Assembly (NCBI GenBank): GCA_028825445.1
Contig: JAPKAD010000012.1
Span: forward strand, 1-64,000
DNA: 64,000 bases
Origin: Octadecabacter sp.
Lineage (GTDB): Bacteria; Pseudomonadota; Alphaproteobacteria; Rhodobacterales; Rhodobacteraceae
Direction: 5' to 3'
The position numbers were made by a program, and so were the translations under genes. Below, one piece after another: positions 33,495 to 43,057 of this stretch. How positions within the stretch are numbered: the stretch's first letter is position 1; each line of letters starts with the position of its first letter. The notes below the pieces were generated by a model. The model saw only the letters and a program-made list of their open reading frames with translations, did not search any database and had not been told where the DNA came from.

Positions 33495-34622
33495 CTAGCT
33501 GCATTCAGCGAAACGCGACTTCAGTAGTGCTTCATCATACTCGTCTTTAGCGGTGCTATCATAAATTACGCCGCCGCCCACGTTCAATTGTATCGAATGA
33601 TCTTCACGATACACCAAAGTGCGGATCGCCACGTTAAATTCCATTGCTCCAGTCGGTGCGATCCACCCGATTGACCCACAATAAATTTCACGCGGTTGAG
33701 TTTCGATTTCGTGAATGACCTCCATCGCGCGTATTTTTGGCGCACCAGTGATGGACCCGCAGGGAAACAGCGCCAGAAACAGTTCTTTAAGTGTTGTATT
33801 TGGTAAGATCTGCGATGTGATGCACGACGTCATTTGGTGTAACGTCGCAAAGCGTTCTACGACAAATAGTTCAGGTACTTTTACGCTGCCAATTTTTGAT
33901 ACACGCGACATATCATTGCGCAACAGATCAACAATCATCAAATTTTCAGCTCGGTTTTTTTCGGACGATTGCAGCGCGTCTTTAATAATGTCGTCTTGCA
34001 CCATCGTGGCCCCACGCGGCGCAGTACCTTTCATCGGGCGGGTGGTCAGTTTGCCTGCGACCGTTAGCGAAAAAAACAATTCGGGCGAACGTGATAGCAA
34101 AGCCGTTTCATCAAAACGGACAAAAGCACCGTGGGGAACTGCCTGTCTAGCGCACAACTTAGCATATAGGGCATCAGGCGACACATCGGAACACGTCATA
34201 ATTGGGAACGTCAGGTTCACCTGATAAATGTCACCGGCACCAATATAGTCGTGGACCGTTTCAAACGCCTGCGCATAGCGGTCAGCATCCCATTGCGGCT
34301 CCAAGGGTCCAAGTTCAACAAGCGTGTCAATGAGCAATGGTGTAGATGTCTGCGGCCCATCGAATACGCCAAAATGGATCAACGGCAGTGCACGATCCTT
34401 TGGCAGTAAATGTTTCAGTTTTGGGGATGTCAGATAGCCAAATTCATATGACACATAGCCCGCAAGCCATTTGCCTTCCGACTGCGCAAGTTGCATGGCC
34501 TCAAACGCTACGTCGACTTCGTCAGGTTTATCAGCACGGATTATAGCTGACGGTGCAACAAATACATCCCCTGCCCCAGAAGGTCCACGATCAAAGGTTA
34601 CTTTTACGTCACTCCCATTCAT
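33495..34622 (-). CDS. pabB: Aminodeoxychorismate synthase component I
   Basis: Chorismate-binding enzyme of 375 residues that converts chorismate and ammonia into 4-amino-4-deoxychorismate for folate synthesis. It is short relative to E. coli PabB (about 450), consistent with a truncated N-terminal domain often seen in alphaproteobacteria. The core blocks are intact: SPELFFS, TRPMKGTAPRG (its Lys is the PabB hallmark that forms a covalent intermediate, and is replaced in TrpE), NLMIVDLLRNDMSRV, CGSITGAPKIRAMEVI, YCGSIGW and GGGVIYDS. No pabA or pabC gene is next to it. The start is one base inside the end of the Dabb gene, so translation is coupled. Confidence 0.85.
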   Translation of the reverse strand: MNGSDVKVTFDRGPSGAGDVFVAPSAIIRADKPDEVDVAFEAMQLAQSEGKWLAGYVSYEFGYLTSPKLKHLLPKDRALPLIHFGVFDGPQTSTPLLIDTLVELGPLEPQWDADRYAQAFETVHDYIGAGDIYQVNLTFPIMTCSDVSPDALYAKLCARQAVPHGAFVRFDETALLSRSPELFFSLTVAGKLTTRPMKGTAPRGATMVQDDIIKDALQSSEKNRAENLMIVDLLRNDMSRVSKIGSVKVPELFVVERFATLHQMTSCITSQILPNTTLKELFLALFPCGSITGAPKIRAMEVIHEIETQPREIYCGSIGWIAPTGAMEFNVAIRTLVYREDHSIQLNVGGGVIYDSTAKDEYDEALLKSRFAECS

Positions 34623-34915
34623 TAGAAGTCTGCAGCGATCCGCAATTCGCGCAAAGGCCGCACAACTGCAATAGCATCCTGGTATATCTGATGGGTCTTA
34701 TACGCTTGCAATGCAGCATCATTAACAAATTCAGCATAAACCACGACGTCAATTTCATCAGATAATGCATCAACCTGATTGTTTTGAACCACCTCAAGTA
34801 TCGACGCATGTGGGATATTTTTGAGCATCGATAACCCATCAACTATTCGCGCCACATCATCTTGGTCTTTGGCGCTGAAAAGAACAATGTGGCGAATGAA
34901 TGTTCTGTCTGACAT
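34622..34915 (-). CDS. Dabb domain (stress-responsive A/B barrel) protein
   Basis: A 97-residue protein from ATG 34915; an ATG four codons earlier (34927) is also possible and neither has a strong ribosome site. The F-I-R-H-I-V-L-F-S-A-K start and VVVYAEFVNDAALQAYKTHQIYQDA are the pattern of the Dabb family, a dimeric ferredoxin-like barrel. The Y-x-x-H-x-x-Y block is usually near the ligand pocket. Such proteins have varied or unknown roles. It lies directly upstream of pabB with a one-base overlap, but no link with folate synthesis is established. Confidence 0.75.
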   Translation of the reverse strand: MSDRTFIRHIVLFSAKDQDDVARIVDGLSMLKNIPHASILEVVQNNQVDALSDEIDVVVYAEFVNDAALQAYKTHQIYQDAIAVVRPLRELRIAADF

Positions 34916-34927
34916 TATTGAATCCAT

Positions 34928-35442
34928 TTTTGAATTTTATAAATAATTGAAGAACATGTGTCGCAGTTGGATTGCGGATACAAGTGTGGACGCGGCGTCT
35001 ACCAGCGCCCTTTTGACGCTATGAAAGACTCAACGCATTGGATTTGGTATGTGACCTCGCATGTGTTAAATTCGCCTTCTTGGTGACACGCGCAGCGCCA
35101 TTCACGTAACGTTGTGACAACGCCTAAGACAATTTTTCACTCAGGAATAATCCAGTGTCGATCAGTGGCATTCCTATCGCAAGCAATCACAGCAGTATCT
35201 TGAAGTTGATACAGGGCCTGGAACCGCATTCGACTTGCATCATTAAACTTATACCTGCGTGGTCTCAGCAAGTAAGTGTCTGTCCTCATTCATCACCACG
35301 AATTACGCCAAAGCTTCTGTTGGGCGCACACAAAATATGTTTCAGTTACCAGATTAGATACTAAAAACTAGTTTTTTTCAGAAGCGCTTGCAAAGCTTCG
35401 GGCCAGCTTAGTAATGCTCCAAATGACATTTTAACCTACGTG
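34928..35442. other. Intergenic, no gene recognised
   Basis: About 500 bases between the Dabb gene and the TVP38 gene. On the minus strand a few protein-like pieces (TYLLRPRRYKF, RFQALYQLQDTA) are seen between stops, which may mean a decayed gene; no family could be assigned. Confidence 0.3.
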
Positions 35443-36120
35443 TCAGTCCTCGTGGCGCCGTCTGCGTAATCGCCACGCCAAATACAAAAGCGGCAGCCCT
35501 GTTATACAGCCCAACGCCAATGACGCCCAAATTATACCTACCCCATCACCAGAGGCCAAGGCACCACCAAAATGTGTAAGAAATAGGCTAGCAGGAATGA
35601 TTCCTGCAAACGTTGCAATCGCGAACCGCCAAAATTTCAGTTCACTCAATCCAGCTGCATAACTCATCAGATCGAACGATATGAATGGCATCAGTCTGCT
35701 GGCAAAGATGGCAAACATCAGCGCGTTTTGTGACCCCAACAGACCGCGATCCAGACCTGATCCAAGCCATTGCCGCGCAACATCACGACCCAAAGTCCGC
35801 GCAAGCAGAAATGCAATAATCGCACCAAGTTCTGCGCCGATAATAATATAAACTGCACCCGCAAATTGGCCGAACAACGCACCCGCTGCCATGGCAATAG
35901 GTGCACTTGGAATGGGTGTCATCACAACCGCCAACACCATAAATGCGATCACTGCTAACGGACCAAAGACACCAAAGTCAGCGACTATTTGTTTGACCTC
36001 ATCAGGTTTTGCCAGATCACCAAAATCCAACGCCCCCTGCCAGCCCAAATAGGCTACAGTTGCCAATCCAACTGCCACCATTGAGGCTATTGCACGTTTC
36101 TTGTTCATCGGGTGGGGCAT
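35443..36120 (-). CDS. TVP38/TMEM64 family membrane protein
   Basis: An integral membrane protein of 225 residues with six or so helices. The DedA/VTT-type central block is present: MTPIPSAPIAMAAGALFG, then GAELGAIIAFLLARTLGRDVAR, and later SRLMPFISFDLMSYAAGLS. These re-entrant and arginine-containing motifs define the SNARE-associated/VTT domain, linked in bacteria to lipid and membrane homeostasis. The start is uncertain by four codons: ATG 36120 has AAAGG almost touching it, and MNKKRA at residue 5 is another option. It stands alone on the minus strand. Confidence 0.82.
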   Translation of the reverse strand: MPHPMNKKRAIASMVAVGLATVAYLGWQGALDFGDLAKPDEVKQIVADFGVFGPLAVIAFMVLAVVMTPIPSAPIAMAAGALFGQFAGAVYIIIGAELGAIIAFLLARTLGRDVARQWLGSGLDRGLLGSQNALMFAIFASRLMPFISFDLMSYAAGLSELKFWRFAIATFAGIIPASLFLTHFGGALASGDGVGIIWASLALGCITGLPLLYLAWRLRRRRHED

Positions 36121-36336
36121 ACCTTTCGATCGATTCGAGGTTTGGCGGAGAAAACTGGACTACCTTAAACAAAAAAACGAATGAGATAGCTTTCCCCATA
36201 CATCGAAAGGGCGCGCTGTCACAGGAGAGTAACGAGAACTATTGAGTTAGGTCAAATTGACGCGTCAACTAATGAGGCCATACAACGCCACCAAACGTAC
36301 TGTGCTTATCGCTTCACTACCTTCAAGTGGTTGTTT

Positions 36337-37485
36337 CTATGCCAAATAGATTACGCCATCGCTATGTGCGATTTGTGGAAAGTTGATAGATCCGGGAGCA
36401 TTGTTAATCATGATGGTTTGACGCGCAATGCATCCGTTATCTGCCCTTGCCCGACAAAGCACCAGCGCTTCGCCCTCATCGCTCCACTCAAACCAGGTTA
36501 TCAGCGCTTCCGCGTTTGGCAGCATCACCGCCGCAACACGCCCAACACCTTCACCATTATCCACACGAAACGCTGCTCCAAAGGTCTGCCCACTATCTTG
36601 CGAAAATGCCACTTTTACTGATGGAATGTTGCCTGCAGCCGTGAACCATGCAACGATCACTTTATTCGCATCAGCATCAATTGATGGCCCATTAACGGGA
36701 CAACCCGAAATCTCCCAACCATCACCGTGAACAGGGACAGGGTCAGACCAGACTTTCCCATGTTTGCGCACTACATAGATGTCGCGAATTTCATTGAATG
36801 ACCGGTCACGGTAGGCCACCAAAATGTCGCCATTCCCCGCCAATGCCGCGCTTGTCTAACAGCAGGTGCAGGTCCTTAAATCCAACGCAACATCGAGGTC
36901 AAGGCTGCTGTCACGCCCGATTGTGGTACTACGCAACTGCATCGCATTACCAAAACTGTTATCTTAGTTCTGGCTGTCGTAGCCGCGTGCATCTAGCCAG
37001 ACCGCTGTTGCTGCATCAGGACCCATTGCAAGAAGCGTCACAAACCCATTCTGGCGGGCTGATCTGTCCATGTGGGGCGTGATGGCATCACCCCAATTTT
37101 GCCTACCGTCATCCGACAGTGCGAGATTTATATTATAGGCATAAGAAAGGGCGGCGTTTTCCTTTAACCAACTTATGATCAGTGTACCGTCGTCAAATGC
37201 GGCAATTGCCGGAAAGTCTGCTCAGTTCACGAATAACGCATTTGATGACACCACTGTTAACGGCTCGGTTCAGCTTTCTTCACCAAAGATAGCAGTTTTT
37301 ATAGCAAAATTTTTACCGTCTGCTTCCGTCCAAACCATGGCAATCCCACCATGAGGCAATGCTGTCAGCGCAGGTTCGCGGGCATTTAAGCCTACCGGCG
37401 TCTCAGATTCATCCAGACGCTCAAACACCTGCGCAATAGCGGTGACGGGCATCAGGGCTATAATTAAAACCAACGCATAGATCAT
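36337..37485 (-). pseudogene. Sialidase-like (BNR/Asp-box) secreted protein, four in-frame stops
   Basis: A single frame of 383 codons from ATG 37485 to a stop at 36337 is interrupted by four stop codons, at 37270-37272 (TGA), 37222-37224 (TGA), 36964-36966 (TAA) and 36856-36858 (TAG), all in the same frame, with no frameshift. The N-terminus is a signal peptide ending AIAQ, and the body shows Asp-box repeats (LSDDGRQNWGD, SQDSGQTFG) and W-S-D-P-V, typical of sialidase-fold beta-propellers. Reading through the stops gives continuous, family-like sequence. It is therefore a recent pseudogene unless stops are suppressed, which other genes in the window do not suggest. The pieces 36337-36843 and 37270-37485 are not separate genes. 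Confidence 0.78.
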
Positions 37486-38219
37486 GGAATTTCACTCAAT
37501 TCATTTATAGCGTGAATTAGGTGATATTGCAGTTGTTGCAATATTACTACGATGGAAGGTTGAGCGTTTTAAAATCACCGAAATGTGACGTATTATCTCG
37601 TTCAGACATCTCCCAATTGGGAGACGCTAAACCCCTGAAGGCAACAGCAATAGATTTCGATACTTAATCTTTGGTTGGATTAACAAACATTAATAATGAC
37701 GCTCAATCATTTTCAAATGCTGGCGCAACTAACTAACCGATAAATAATTTGGAAAATCTATATCCATTATATAATTAGCATTATGCTTGTTTAATGCAGC
37801 AGGATTGGCGCAGCTGCATTTAAAATAATTAGAACGGCCTCACCAGCGCACAGGTGCAATACAATCATCAAGAATCAACATTTCCACTGGAAAAAATTGT
37901 ACTTTTAAAATGCTGTCTGTCATGGAATTAATCTATGGGGCCAATCAGAATGGCCCTCACCAAACAAATATGCCCACCTTCCACCCACGCCTCAAGATGC
38001 AACGCGACACACGCGTCATCTCGGGGGACAGACATGTGTTCCAGCACACTAAATTAGGCGGGTAGACAGAGATGAATGCACATCGCTTAAAATTTATTAG
38101 TATAATGCTGAGGGGAGAACGGCCGCAGTTTTAAAAGTAACCAAACCTAAAGTATCATGGCTTATATTAAATCCTCGTGACCAGATCAGCTTAAATAAAA
38201 ATATATTTTGAGGCAGTAC
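37486..38219. other. Intergenic region before copA
   Basis: About 730 AT-rich bases. A 16-base palindrome TCTCCCAATTGGGAGA lies at 37609-37624 and is listed separately. No gene or RNA was recognised in the remainder. Confidence 0.4.
37609..37624. repeat. 16-bp perfect palindrome
   Basis: TCTCCCAATTGGGAGA is a perfect palindrome that could be a dimeric regulator site; 124 bases upstream of the sialidase pseudogene start and 660 bases from copA. Function unknown. Confidence 0.4.
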
Positions 38220-38250
38220 TTGACCTTCCTGTTGGTGGAACCCTTAGCTA
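38220..38250 (+). promoter_or_regulatory. CueR/MerR-type promoter of copA
   Basis: TTGACC (38220-38225) and TAGCTA (38245-38250) are separated by 19 bases, the over-long spacer typical of MerR-family promoters. Between them ACCTTCC and GGTGGAA form the near-dyad known from CueR boxes (ACCTTCC-N7-GGAAGGT), with the right half degenerate. CueR itself is encoded downstream. Confidence 0.7.
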
Positions 38251-38282
38251 GAGGGTAAGCATTAAACAATTGGATTATAAAA

Positions 38283-40772
38283 ATGACCACATCACATAAA
38301 CTAATCCTGTCAGATATGACCTGCGCATCCTGCGTCGGGCGCGCTGAACAGGTCATTAGTAAAATTGATGGTGTTACGGATGCTTCGGTTAACCTTTCAA
38401 ATAAAACAGCGACGTTTTCATCAAACGCTTCGACACTACCAGAAATTGCTAAACACTTGTTAGCCGCTGGGTATCCAGCCCACAAAACTACGACACGATT
38501 ACAGGTCGACGGCATCACCTGCGCGTCCTGCGTCAGCCAAGTCGAACGCATCCTTAAGGCGCAGACAGGTGTGCTGGTTGCCTCTGTTAACCTCGCCACC
38601 CAGATAGCTAGCGTCACGTTTTTGGACGGGGTGATCCTTCCTGAAACTCTTTCGCAGGCAGTTACAGAAGCGGGATATGAAAACAAAGTTTCACAGACGG
38701 GTGACGTGAAAAATGAAAAGAAGGAACAAGAAGAACAGGCCCTGTATCAGGCCACGCTGATAGCAGGCTTGCTAACATTTCCCATATTCTTACTTGAAAT
38801 GGGCAGCCATTTCATTCCAGGCATGCACATGTGGGTAGACCGCACAATCGGCATACAAAACAGTTGGATTTTCCAGTTTGTCGTGATCTCGATCGTGATG
38901 GCTGGACCCGGATGGCGGTTTCACAAGAAGGGCCTGCCAGCGCTGCTGCGCGGTGCCCCCGATATGAATTCGCTTGTAGCATTGGGCACGCTCTCTGCAT
39001 GGACTTTTTCAACTTGTGCTTTGTTCGCACCCTCCATTTTCCCCAAAGGCACCGCGGATGTTTATTTTGAAGCTGCTGGCGTCATTATAACGCTTATACT
39101 TCTAGGCCGCTTGCTTGAAGCCCGTGCCAAAGGCCGCACAGGGGCCGCAATCCAGCGCTTGATTGACCTGCAGCCTGCAACTGCACTGGTAGAACGCGGC
39201 AGCGAGATCGTCGAGCTCCCACTGTCAGATGTTTTGATCGGTGACATCCTGCATCTGCGCCCCGGAGCACGGGTTGCTACTGATGGAACCGTCGTGGATG
39301 GCCAGACATTCATCGACGAAAGCATGATTTCGGGCGAACCAGTTCCAGTGTCCAAAAGCGTTGACGAAACTGTTATAGGTGGCACGATCAATGGCACTGG
39401 CGCACTGGCCTACCGCGCCTCGGCTGTCGGCGCAGATACTGTCCTATCCCAAATTATCCTCATGGTTGAGGACGCGCAGAGTGCAAAACTACCAATTCAG
39501 TCGATCGTTGACCGGATAACAGGGGTGTTCGTGCCTGTAGTCATGGGATTATCTGCGCTGACAGTTCTAACATGGTTGATCTTCGGCCCTGATCCCGCTT
39601 TAGGATTGGCACTGGTCGCAGGTGTTTCAGTTGTAATCATCGCTTGCCCCTGCGCAATGGGGCTGGCAACACCGACATCCATCATGGTCGGGACAGGACG
39701 TGCGGCAGAAATGGGCGTTCTGTTTCGCAAAGGCGACGCATTGCAAACCCTTCAGGAAAGTAAAGTCATAGCTTTTGATAAAACTGGCACCCTGACCGCT
39801 GGCGCACCCAAGTTAACCACGTTTAAAACCACTGTAGGTTGGACGCGCGAAACCGCCCTACCCCTAATAGCAGCACTCGAAGCACAATCAGAACACCCCA
39901 TCGCCAGCGCAATAGTGCGCGCCGCTGCAGGCTTTGATCTTCCTAAAGTTACTGGATTTAAGTCAATCGTCGGAATGGGCGTACGCGGGATTGCAAACGG
40001 CAAAACTGTATTGGTTGGGGCTGACAGATTCATGATGCAAGAAGGCATCAATCTTGGCGAATACTCACAAACGGTAGATGCGCTTGCCCAGACGGGCGCT
40101 ACGCCACTGTTTGCCGCCATTGACGGACAAATCGCAGCCGTGATCGGCGTGTCCGATCCAATCAAGCCAACAACTGCGGCTACAATCTCTGCTCTACACT
40201 CAATGGGTCTTAAGGTGGCAATGATAACAGGCGATAATGCAGTGACCGCAAATGCAATCGCAGATGAACTAGGAATAAAACACATCGTAGCAGAAGTAAT
40301 GCCAGCTGGCAAAGTCACTGCTGTGCAAAGCTTGCGGGAACGCCATGGCAAGGTCGCCTTCGTCGGGGACGGTATCAACGATGCGCCTGCGCTAGCTGCC
40401 GCCAACACGGGCATCGCGATTGGCACAGGCACCGACGTCGCTATTGAAGCAGCCGATATTGTTTTGATGTCAGGCGATCTGGTCGGAGTGGTTAACGCGC
40501 TTAAGATCAGTCAGGCCAGCATGCGCAATATTCGCCAGAATCTGTTCTGGGCATTCGCCTATAACACCGCCCTTTTGCCCGTCGCAACTGGTGTACTTTA
40601 CCCTATAACAGGCACACTGCTGTCGCCCATGTTAGCGGCTGGAGCCATGGCGTTGAGTTCGGTGTTTGTGGTGTCAAACGCCCTGCGCCTGCACCACGTG
40701 ACGCCAGCACTTAATTACCCCAACATCCTGTCGCACTCATCACAACTGTCGCCAATCAGAGCAACATCATGA
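38283..40772 (+). CDS. copA: Copper-exporting P1B-type ATPase CopA
   Basis: Cu+ efflux ATPase of the inner membrane, 829 residues. Two N-terminal heavy-metal-associated domains carry CxxC motifs at C14/C17 and C80/C83. The core has the membrane Cu-binding C455-P-C457 in IACPCAMGLAT, the phosphorylated Asp499 in DKTGTL, the SEHPIA nucleotide site, MITGDN and VGDGINDAPALA. Near the end come the N-Y/N and M-S-S helix motifs (FAYNTALLP and AMALSSVFVVSNALRL) that mark Cu+-transporting P1B-1 ATPases. The ATG lacks a good ribosome site. It overlaps cueR by four bases. The MerR-type promoter upstream indicates copper-induced expression of both genes. Confidence 0.93.
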   Translation: MTTSHKLILSDMTCASCVGRAEQVISKIDGVTDASVNLSNKTATFSSNASTLPEIAKHLLAAGYPAHKTTTRLQVDGITCASCVSQVERILKAQTGVLVASVNLATQIASVTFLDGVILPETLSQAVTEAGYENKVSQTGDVKNEKKEQEEQALYQATLIAGLLTFPIFLLEMGSHFIPGMHMWVDRTIGIQNSWIFQFVVISIVMAGPGWRFHKKGLPALLRGAPDMNSLVALGTLSAWTFSTCALFAPSIFPKGTADVYFEAAGVIITLILLGRLLEARAKGRTGAAIQRLIDLQPATALVERGSEIVELPLSDVLIGDILHLRPGARVATDGTVVDGQTFIDESMISGEPVPVSKSVDETVIGGTINGTGALAYRASAVGADTVLSQIILMVEDAQSAKLPIQSIVDRITGVFVPVVMGLSALTVLTWLIFGPDPALGLALVAGVSVVIIACPCAMGLATPTSIMVGTGRAAEMGVLFRKGDALQTLQESKVIAFDKTGTLTAGAPKLTTFKTTVGWTRETALPLIAALEAQSEHPIASAIVRAAAGFDLPKVTGFKSIVGMGVRGIANGKTVLVGADRFMMQEGINLGEYSQTVDALAQTGATPLFAAIDGQIAAVIGVSDPIKPTTAATISALHSMGLKVAMITGDNAVTANAIADELGIKHIVAEVMPAGKVTAVQSLRERHGKVAFVGDGINDAPALAAANTGIAIGTGTDVAIEAADIVLMSGDLVGVVNALKISQASMRNIRQNLFWAFAYNTALLPVATGVLYPITGTLLSPMLAAGAMALSSVFVVSNALRLHHVTPALNYPNILSHSSQLSPIRATS

Positions 40773-41161
40773 ACATTGGTGAAATTGCGACCCGATCGGG
40801 TCTGCCCGCAAAAACCATTCGCTACTATGAGAGCATTGGTCTCATTACTCCCCTGCGTGATACCAACAGCTATCGTACTTTTCGCCAACAGGACCTCCAC
40901 AAGCTCACGTTTATAGGCCGCGCACGCGCCCTTGGATTCAGCATCGAAGACTGCCGCAATCTGCTCGCCTTATACGAGGATCAGAACCGATCCAGTGCAG
41001 ACGTGAAATCTATTGCACACAATCACCTAGCCAAGATCGAACAAAAGATCGCAGATTTGGTAGATATGCAGGGAACCCTGACACGTCTTATCAGTGCGTG
41101 CGCTGGGGATAACCGGCCTGATTGCCCAATTTTAGATTCCTTGGATATTCAATCTCGGTGA
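40769..41161 (+). CDS. cueR: Copper-responsive MerR family regulator CueR
   Basis: MerR-family activator of copper export, 130 residues. The N-terminal winged helix has MNIGEIATRSGLPAKTIRYY, then the coiled-coil dimer helix, and the metal loop with C111 and C119 (CAGDNRPDC), the same 7-residue spacing as C112/C120 in E. coli CueR. The Ser before A-D-V-K (S76) matches Ser77 of CueR, which is typical of monovalent-ion (Cu+, Ag+, Au+) sensors, unlike the Cys in zinc sensor ZntR. Encoded in the copA operon, it should control that operon through the 19-bp-spacer promoter upstream. Confidence 0.93.
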   Translation: MNIGEIATRSGLPAKTIRYYESIGLITPLRDTNSYRTFRQQDLHKLTFIGRARALGFSIEDCRNLLALYEDQNRSSADVKSIAHNHLAKIEQKIADLVDMQGTLTRLISACAGDNRPDCPILDSLDIQSR

Positions 41162-41179
41162 CGAACAGCGGGCACAGCC

Positions 41180-41695
41180 CTATTTCTTTTCAAGGAAGTG
41201 GTAGGCCTCAAGAATAGTTTTGGTAAGCCCATCAAAAAAGTTGGGCAAAGTGATATCTATAAGACTCGCGTGCGCACCGGCCTCATTTTCTATAACATCA
41301 CCTGCTGGCTTCAAAGCAACAAGGTGGCTCGGGGTATTGAGCAATTCGCGATAACTTGCTCCTTTGCCATGCTTAAGCACGTTAATCGCCAGATAATATT
41401 GGTGGAGCCTATCAGCGAGGTCCGCTTTCCCAGCTTGCACCAGTAGAGATTTTAATTTCCGCGAAAACGGGCCCCGCTTAAAATGGTGCTGCATCCGCGC
41501 CTCAAAGACAGACAAGATGTCGACGGCAACAAGTTCAAGAGCAACAGTCGCAGCAGATAGGTCTTCAATTTGAGATTCAGACACGTGCTGTCCGCCCATC
41601 AGGACCAAAGTTTCCTCAATCCGACCCTCTTGCATCTTTGCATTGGCCTGCGCGGCCGCAACTAGTTCAGGTACGCTCAGTGTCGCTCCCATCAT
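41180..41695 (-). CDS. Helical protein of unknown function beside the urease genes
   Basis: A 171-residue, mostly alpha-helical soluble protein, beginning MMGATLSVPELVAAAQAN, with AAGGAG seven bases upstream, which supports it as a real gene. A central segment (LADRLHQYYLAINVLKHGKG, about 93-112) recalls the K-H-G element of HEPN-type domains, but this similarity is weak. No signal peptide or membrane helix. It lies about 100 bases downstream of ureG on the same strand and could be cotranscribed with urease, or separate. I do not recognise the family. Confidence 0.6.
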   Translation of the reverse strand: MMGATLSVPELVAAAQANAKMQEGRIEETLVLMGGQHVSESQIEDLSAATVALELVAVDILSVFEARMQHHFKRGPFSRKLKSLLVQAGKADLADRLHQYYLAINVLKHGKGASYRELLNTPSHLVALKPAGDVIENEAGAHASLIDITLPNFFDGLTKTILEAYHFLEKK

Positions 41696-41792
41696 TCAAT
41701 CTCCTTAAGATTCCACTCTCATTAAGCTACGGGGCTAGAAATGATAGTGGCAGAGGCTCTTATCTTGTTTCAAGTTCAGAAAGTTTTTAATG

Positions 41793-42422
41793 TTAAGACA
41801 AACCGCCAACCTGAGACGCCAAGTCAGCAATCGCTCGAACCCCGACGTTTTGGCGTAACGAACTGAACACAAATGGACGATCTTGACGCATCAATCCTGC
41901 GTCCCGCTCCATGACGCTCAGGTCAGCACCAACATGTGGCGCAAGGTCAGTTTTGTTAATCACAAGGATATCAGACTTGGTAATCGCAGGGCCACCTTTG
42001 CGCGGAATTTCTTCACCCGCAGCCACGTCGATCATGTAGATTGTGATATCGGCCAGCTCGGGACTAAAAGTCGCCGAAAGGTTGTCGCCACCGCTCTCAA
42101 TCAAGATAATCTCAACATCTGGATGCCGCCCCTGCATTTCTGCGATGGCCGCAAGATTGATCGACGCATCTTCGCGGATTGCCGTATGTGGACACCCCCC
42201 TGTTTCTACACCAATGATCCGATCCGACGGCAAAACCTGCATGCGCAAAAGCGCGTCAGCATCTTCTTGAGTGTAAATATCATTAGTGATGACACCGACA
42301 GAATACTTATCACGCCACAGCGTACATAGTGCGGCTGTAAGGGTCGTTTTACCTGCACCTACAGGACCACCAATACCAATCCGAAGGGGCCCATTTTGGT
42401 TGGTCGCGTTTAAAGTAGTCAT
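41793..42422 (-). CDS. ureG: Urease accessory GTPase UreG
   Basis: SIMIBI-class GTPase of 209 residues that powers nickel delivery to urease. The P-loop is [10 protein letters not shown] (about 19-28), the metal-binding Cys-Pro-His is in [14 protein letters not shown], and NKTD (guanine recognition) and the Glu/Asp switch LIESGGDN are present. Length is normal. It overlaps ureF by four bases and is the last of the urease genes in transcriptional order D-A-B-C-E-F-G. It forms a complex with UreF and UreD on the apoenzyme. Confidence 0.95.
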   Translation of the reverse strand: MTTLNATNQNGPLRIGIGGPVGAGKTTLTAALCTLWRDKYSVGVITNDIYTQEDADALLRMQVLPSDRIIGVETGGCPHTAIREDASINLAAIAEMQGRHPDVEIILIESGGDNLSATFSPELADITIYMIDVAAGEEIPRKGGPAITKSDILVINKTDLAPHVGADLSVMERDAGLMRQDRPFVFSSLRQNVGVRAIADLASQVGGLS

Positions 42423-43057
42423 GTTCTAAAAACCTTTGAATATTGGGTTTCATGTTTCATCGACGCGATGTCAGGCAAAAATGCAGTTGTTGACAGATCG
42501 TTTAAATTCCCGTGGGCCGTCTGTTCAGCAATCTTGCAACAAAGCGGTGCAAGGCTTTGGATCAATGTATGACCTTTGCGTTGTCCCAGTGGGATCAACC
42601 GCATCCCGACACTGGTCAGTGAGCTCGCAAAGCTTTGCAAATACATCTGGCTGGTTAGGGTTAGGGGCAAGTCGGTAAGCTTCGCCGCCCAGCCAACAGC
42701 AACTGGATAGGTAAGCGGCAGAAAATCATGCCCCCAAATAGCCGAAGTAATTTCACCAAACGCCACGCCTTGCAGGTCAGTTTCCTTGAGCCGTTCTTTT
42801 GAAGGAGCAAATGCGCGACACATGTCGTTTACGCCTGTCGGATTATCACTATGGTAAGCTACCGTCAGAAACAGCGCATCGTTGTGGCCAGACCCAAATT
42901 CCAACACGTCCTTAATCCACGCTCCAAGGGTCTCGCTGTCATGCACATCACCCGTTTCAATCGCCCATTCCAAACCATGCGAATAAGCAAACGAACCAAT
43001 CGGATAAGCAGGCGAAAACCACTGCGCTAAAGTCAAAAATGCCATTTCAGTGGGCAT
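42419..43057 (-). CDS. ureF: Urease accessory protein UreF
   Basis: A helical chaperone of 212 residues from ATG 43057; the frame is open upstream to 43111, but this overlaps the ureE coding sequence more and the family N-terminus ([23 protein letters not shown]) fits the shorter start. It overlaps ureE by eleven bases. UreF bridges UreD and UreG and controls GTP hydrolysis during nickel insertion. The G-x-F-x-Y/S-S-H-G-L-E block and the Q-R/T-K-G-H segment near the C-terminus are typical. It overlaps ureG by four bases. Confidence 0.9.
   Translation of the reverse strand: MPTEMAFLTLAQWFSPAYPIGSFAYSHGLEWAIETGDVHDSETLGAWIKDVLEFGSGHNDALFLTVAYHSDNPTGVNDMCRAFAPSKERLKETDLQGVAFGEITSAIWGHDFLPLTYPVAVGWAAKLTDLPLTLTSQMYLQSFASSLTSVGMRLIPLGQRKGHTLIQSLAPLCCKIAEQTAHGNLNDLSTTAFLPDIASMKHETQYSKVFRT

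Noticed and set aside
36337-36843. An open 168-residue frame as a separate gene
   Set aside because: It is in the same frame as the signal-peptide piece at 37270-37485, with only stop codons between; one dead gene explains both.
38186-38686. Minus-strand 166-residue frame over the copA start
   Set aside because: It covers the CopA metal-binding domains and promoter; Cys codons of the real gene produce its pattern.
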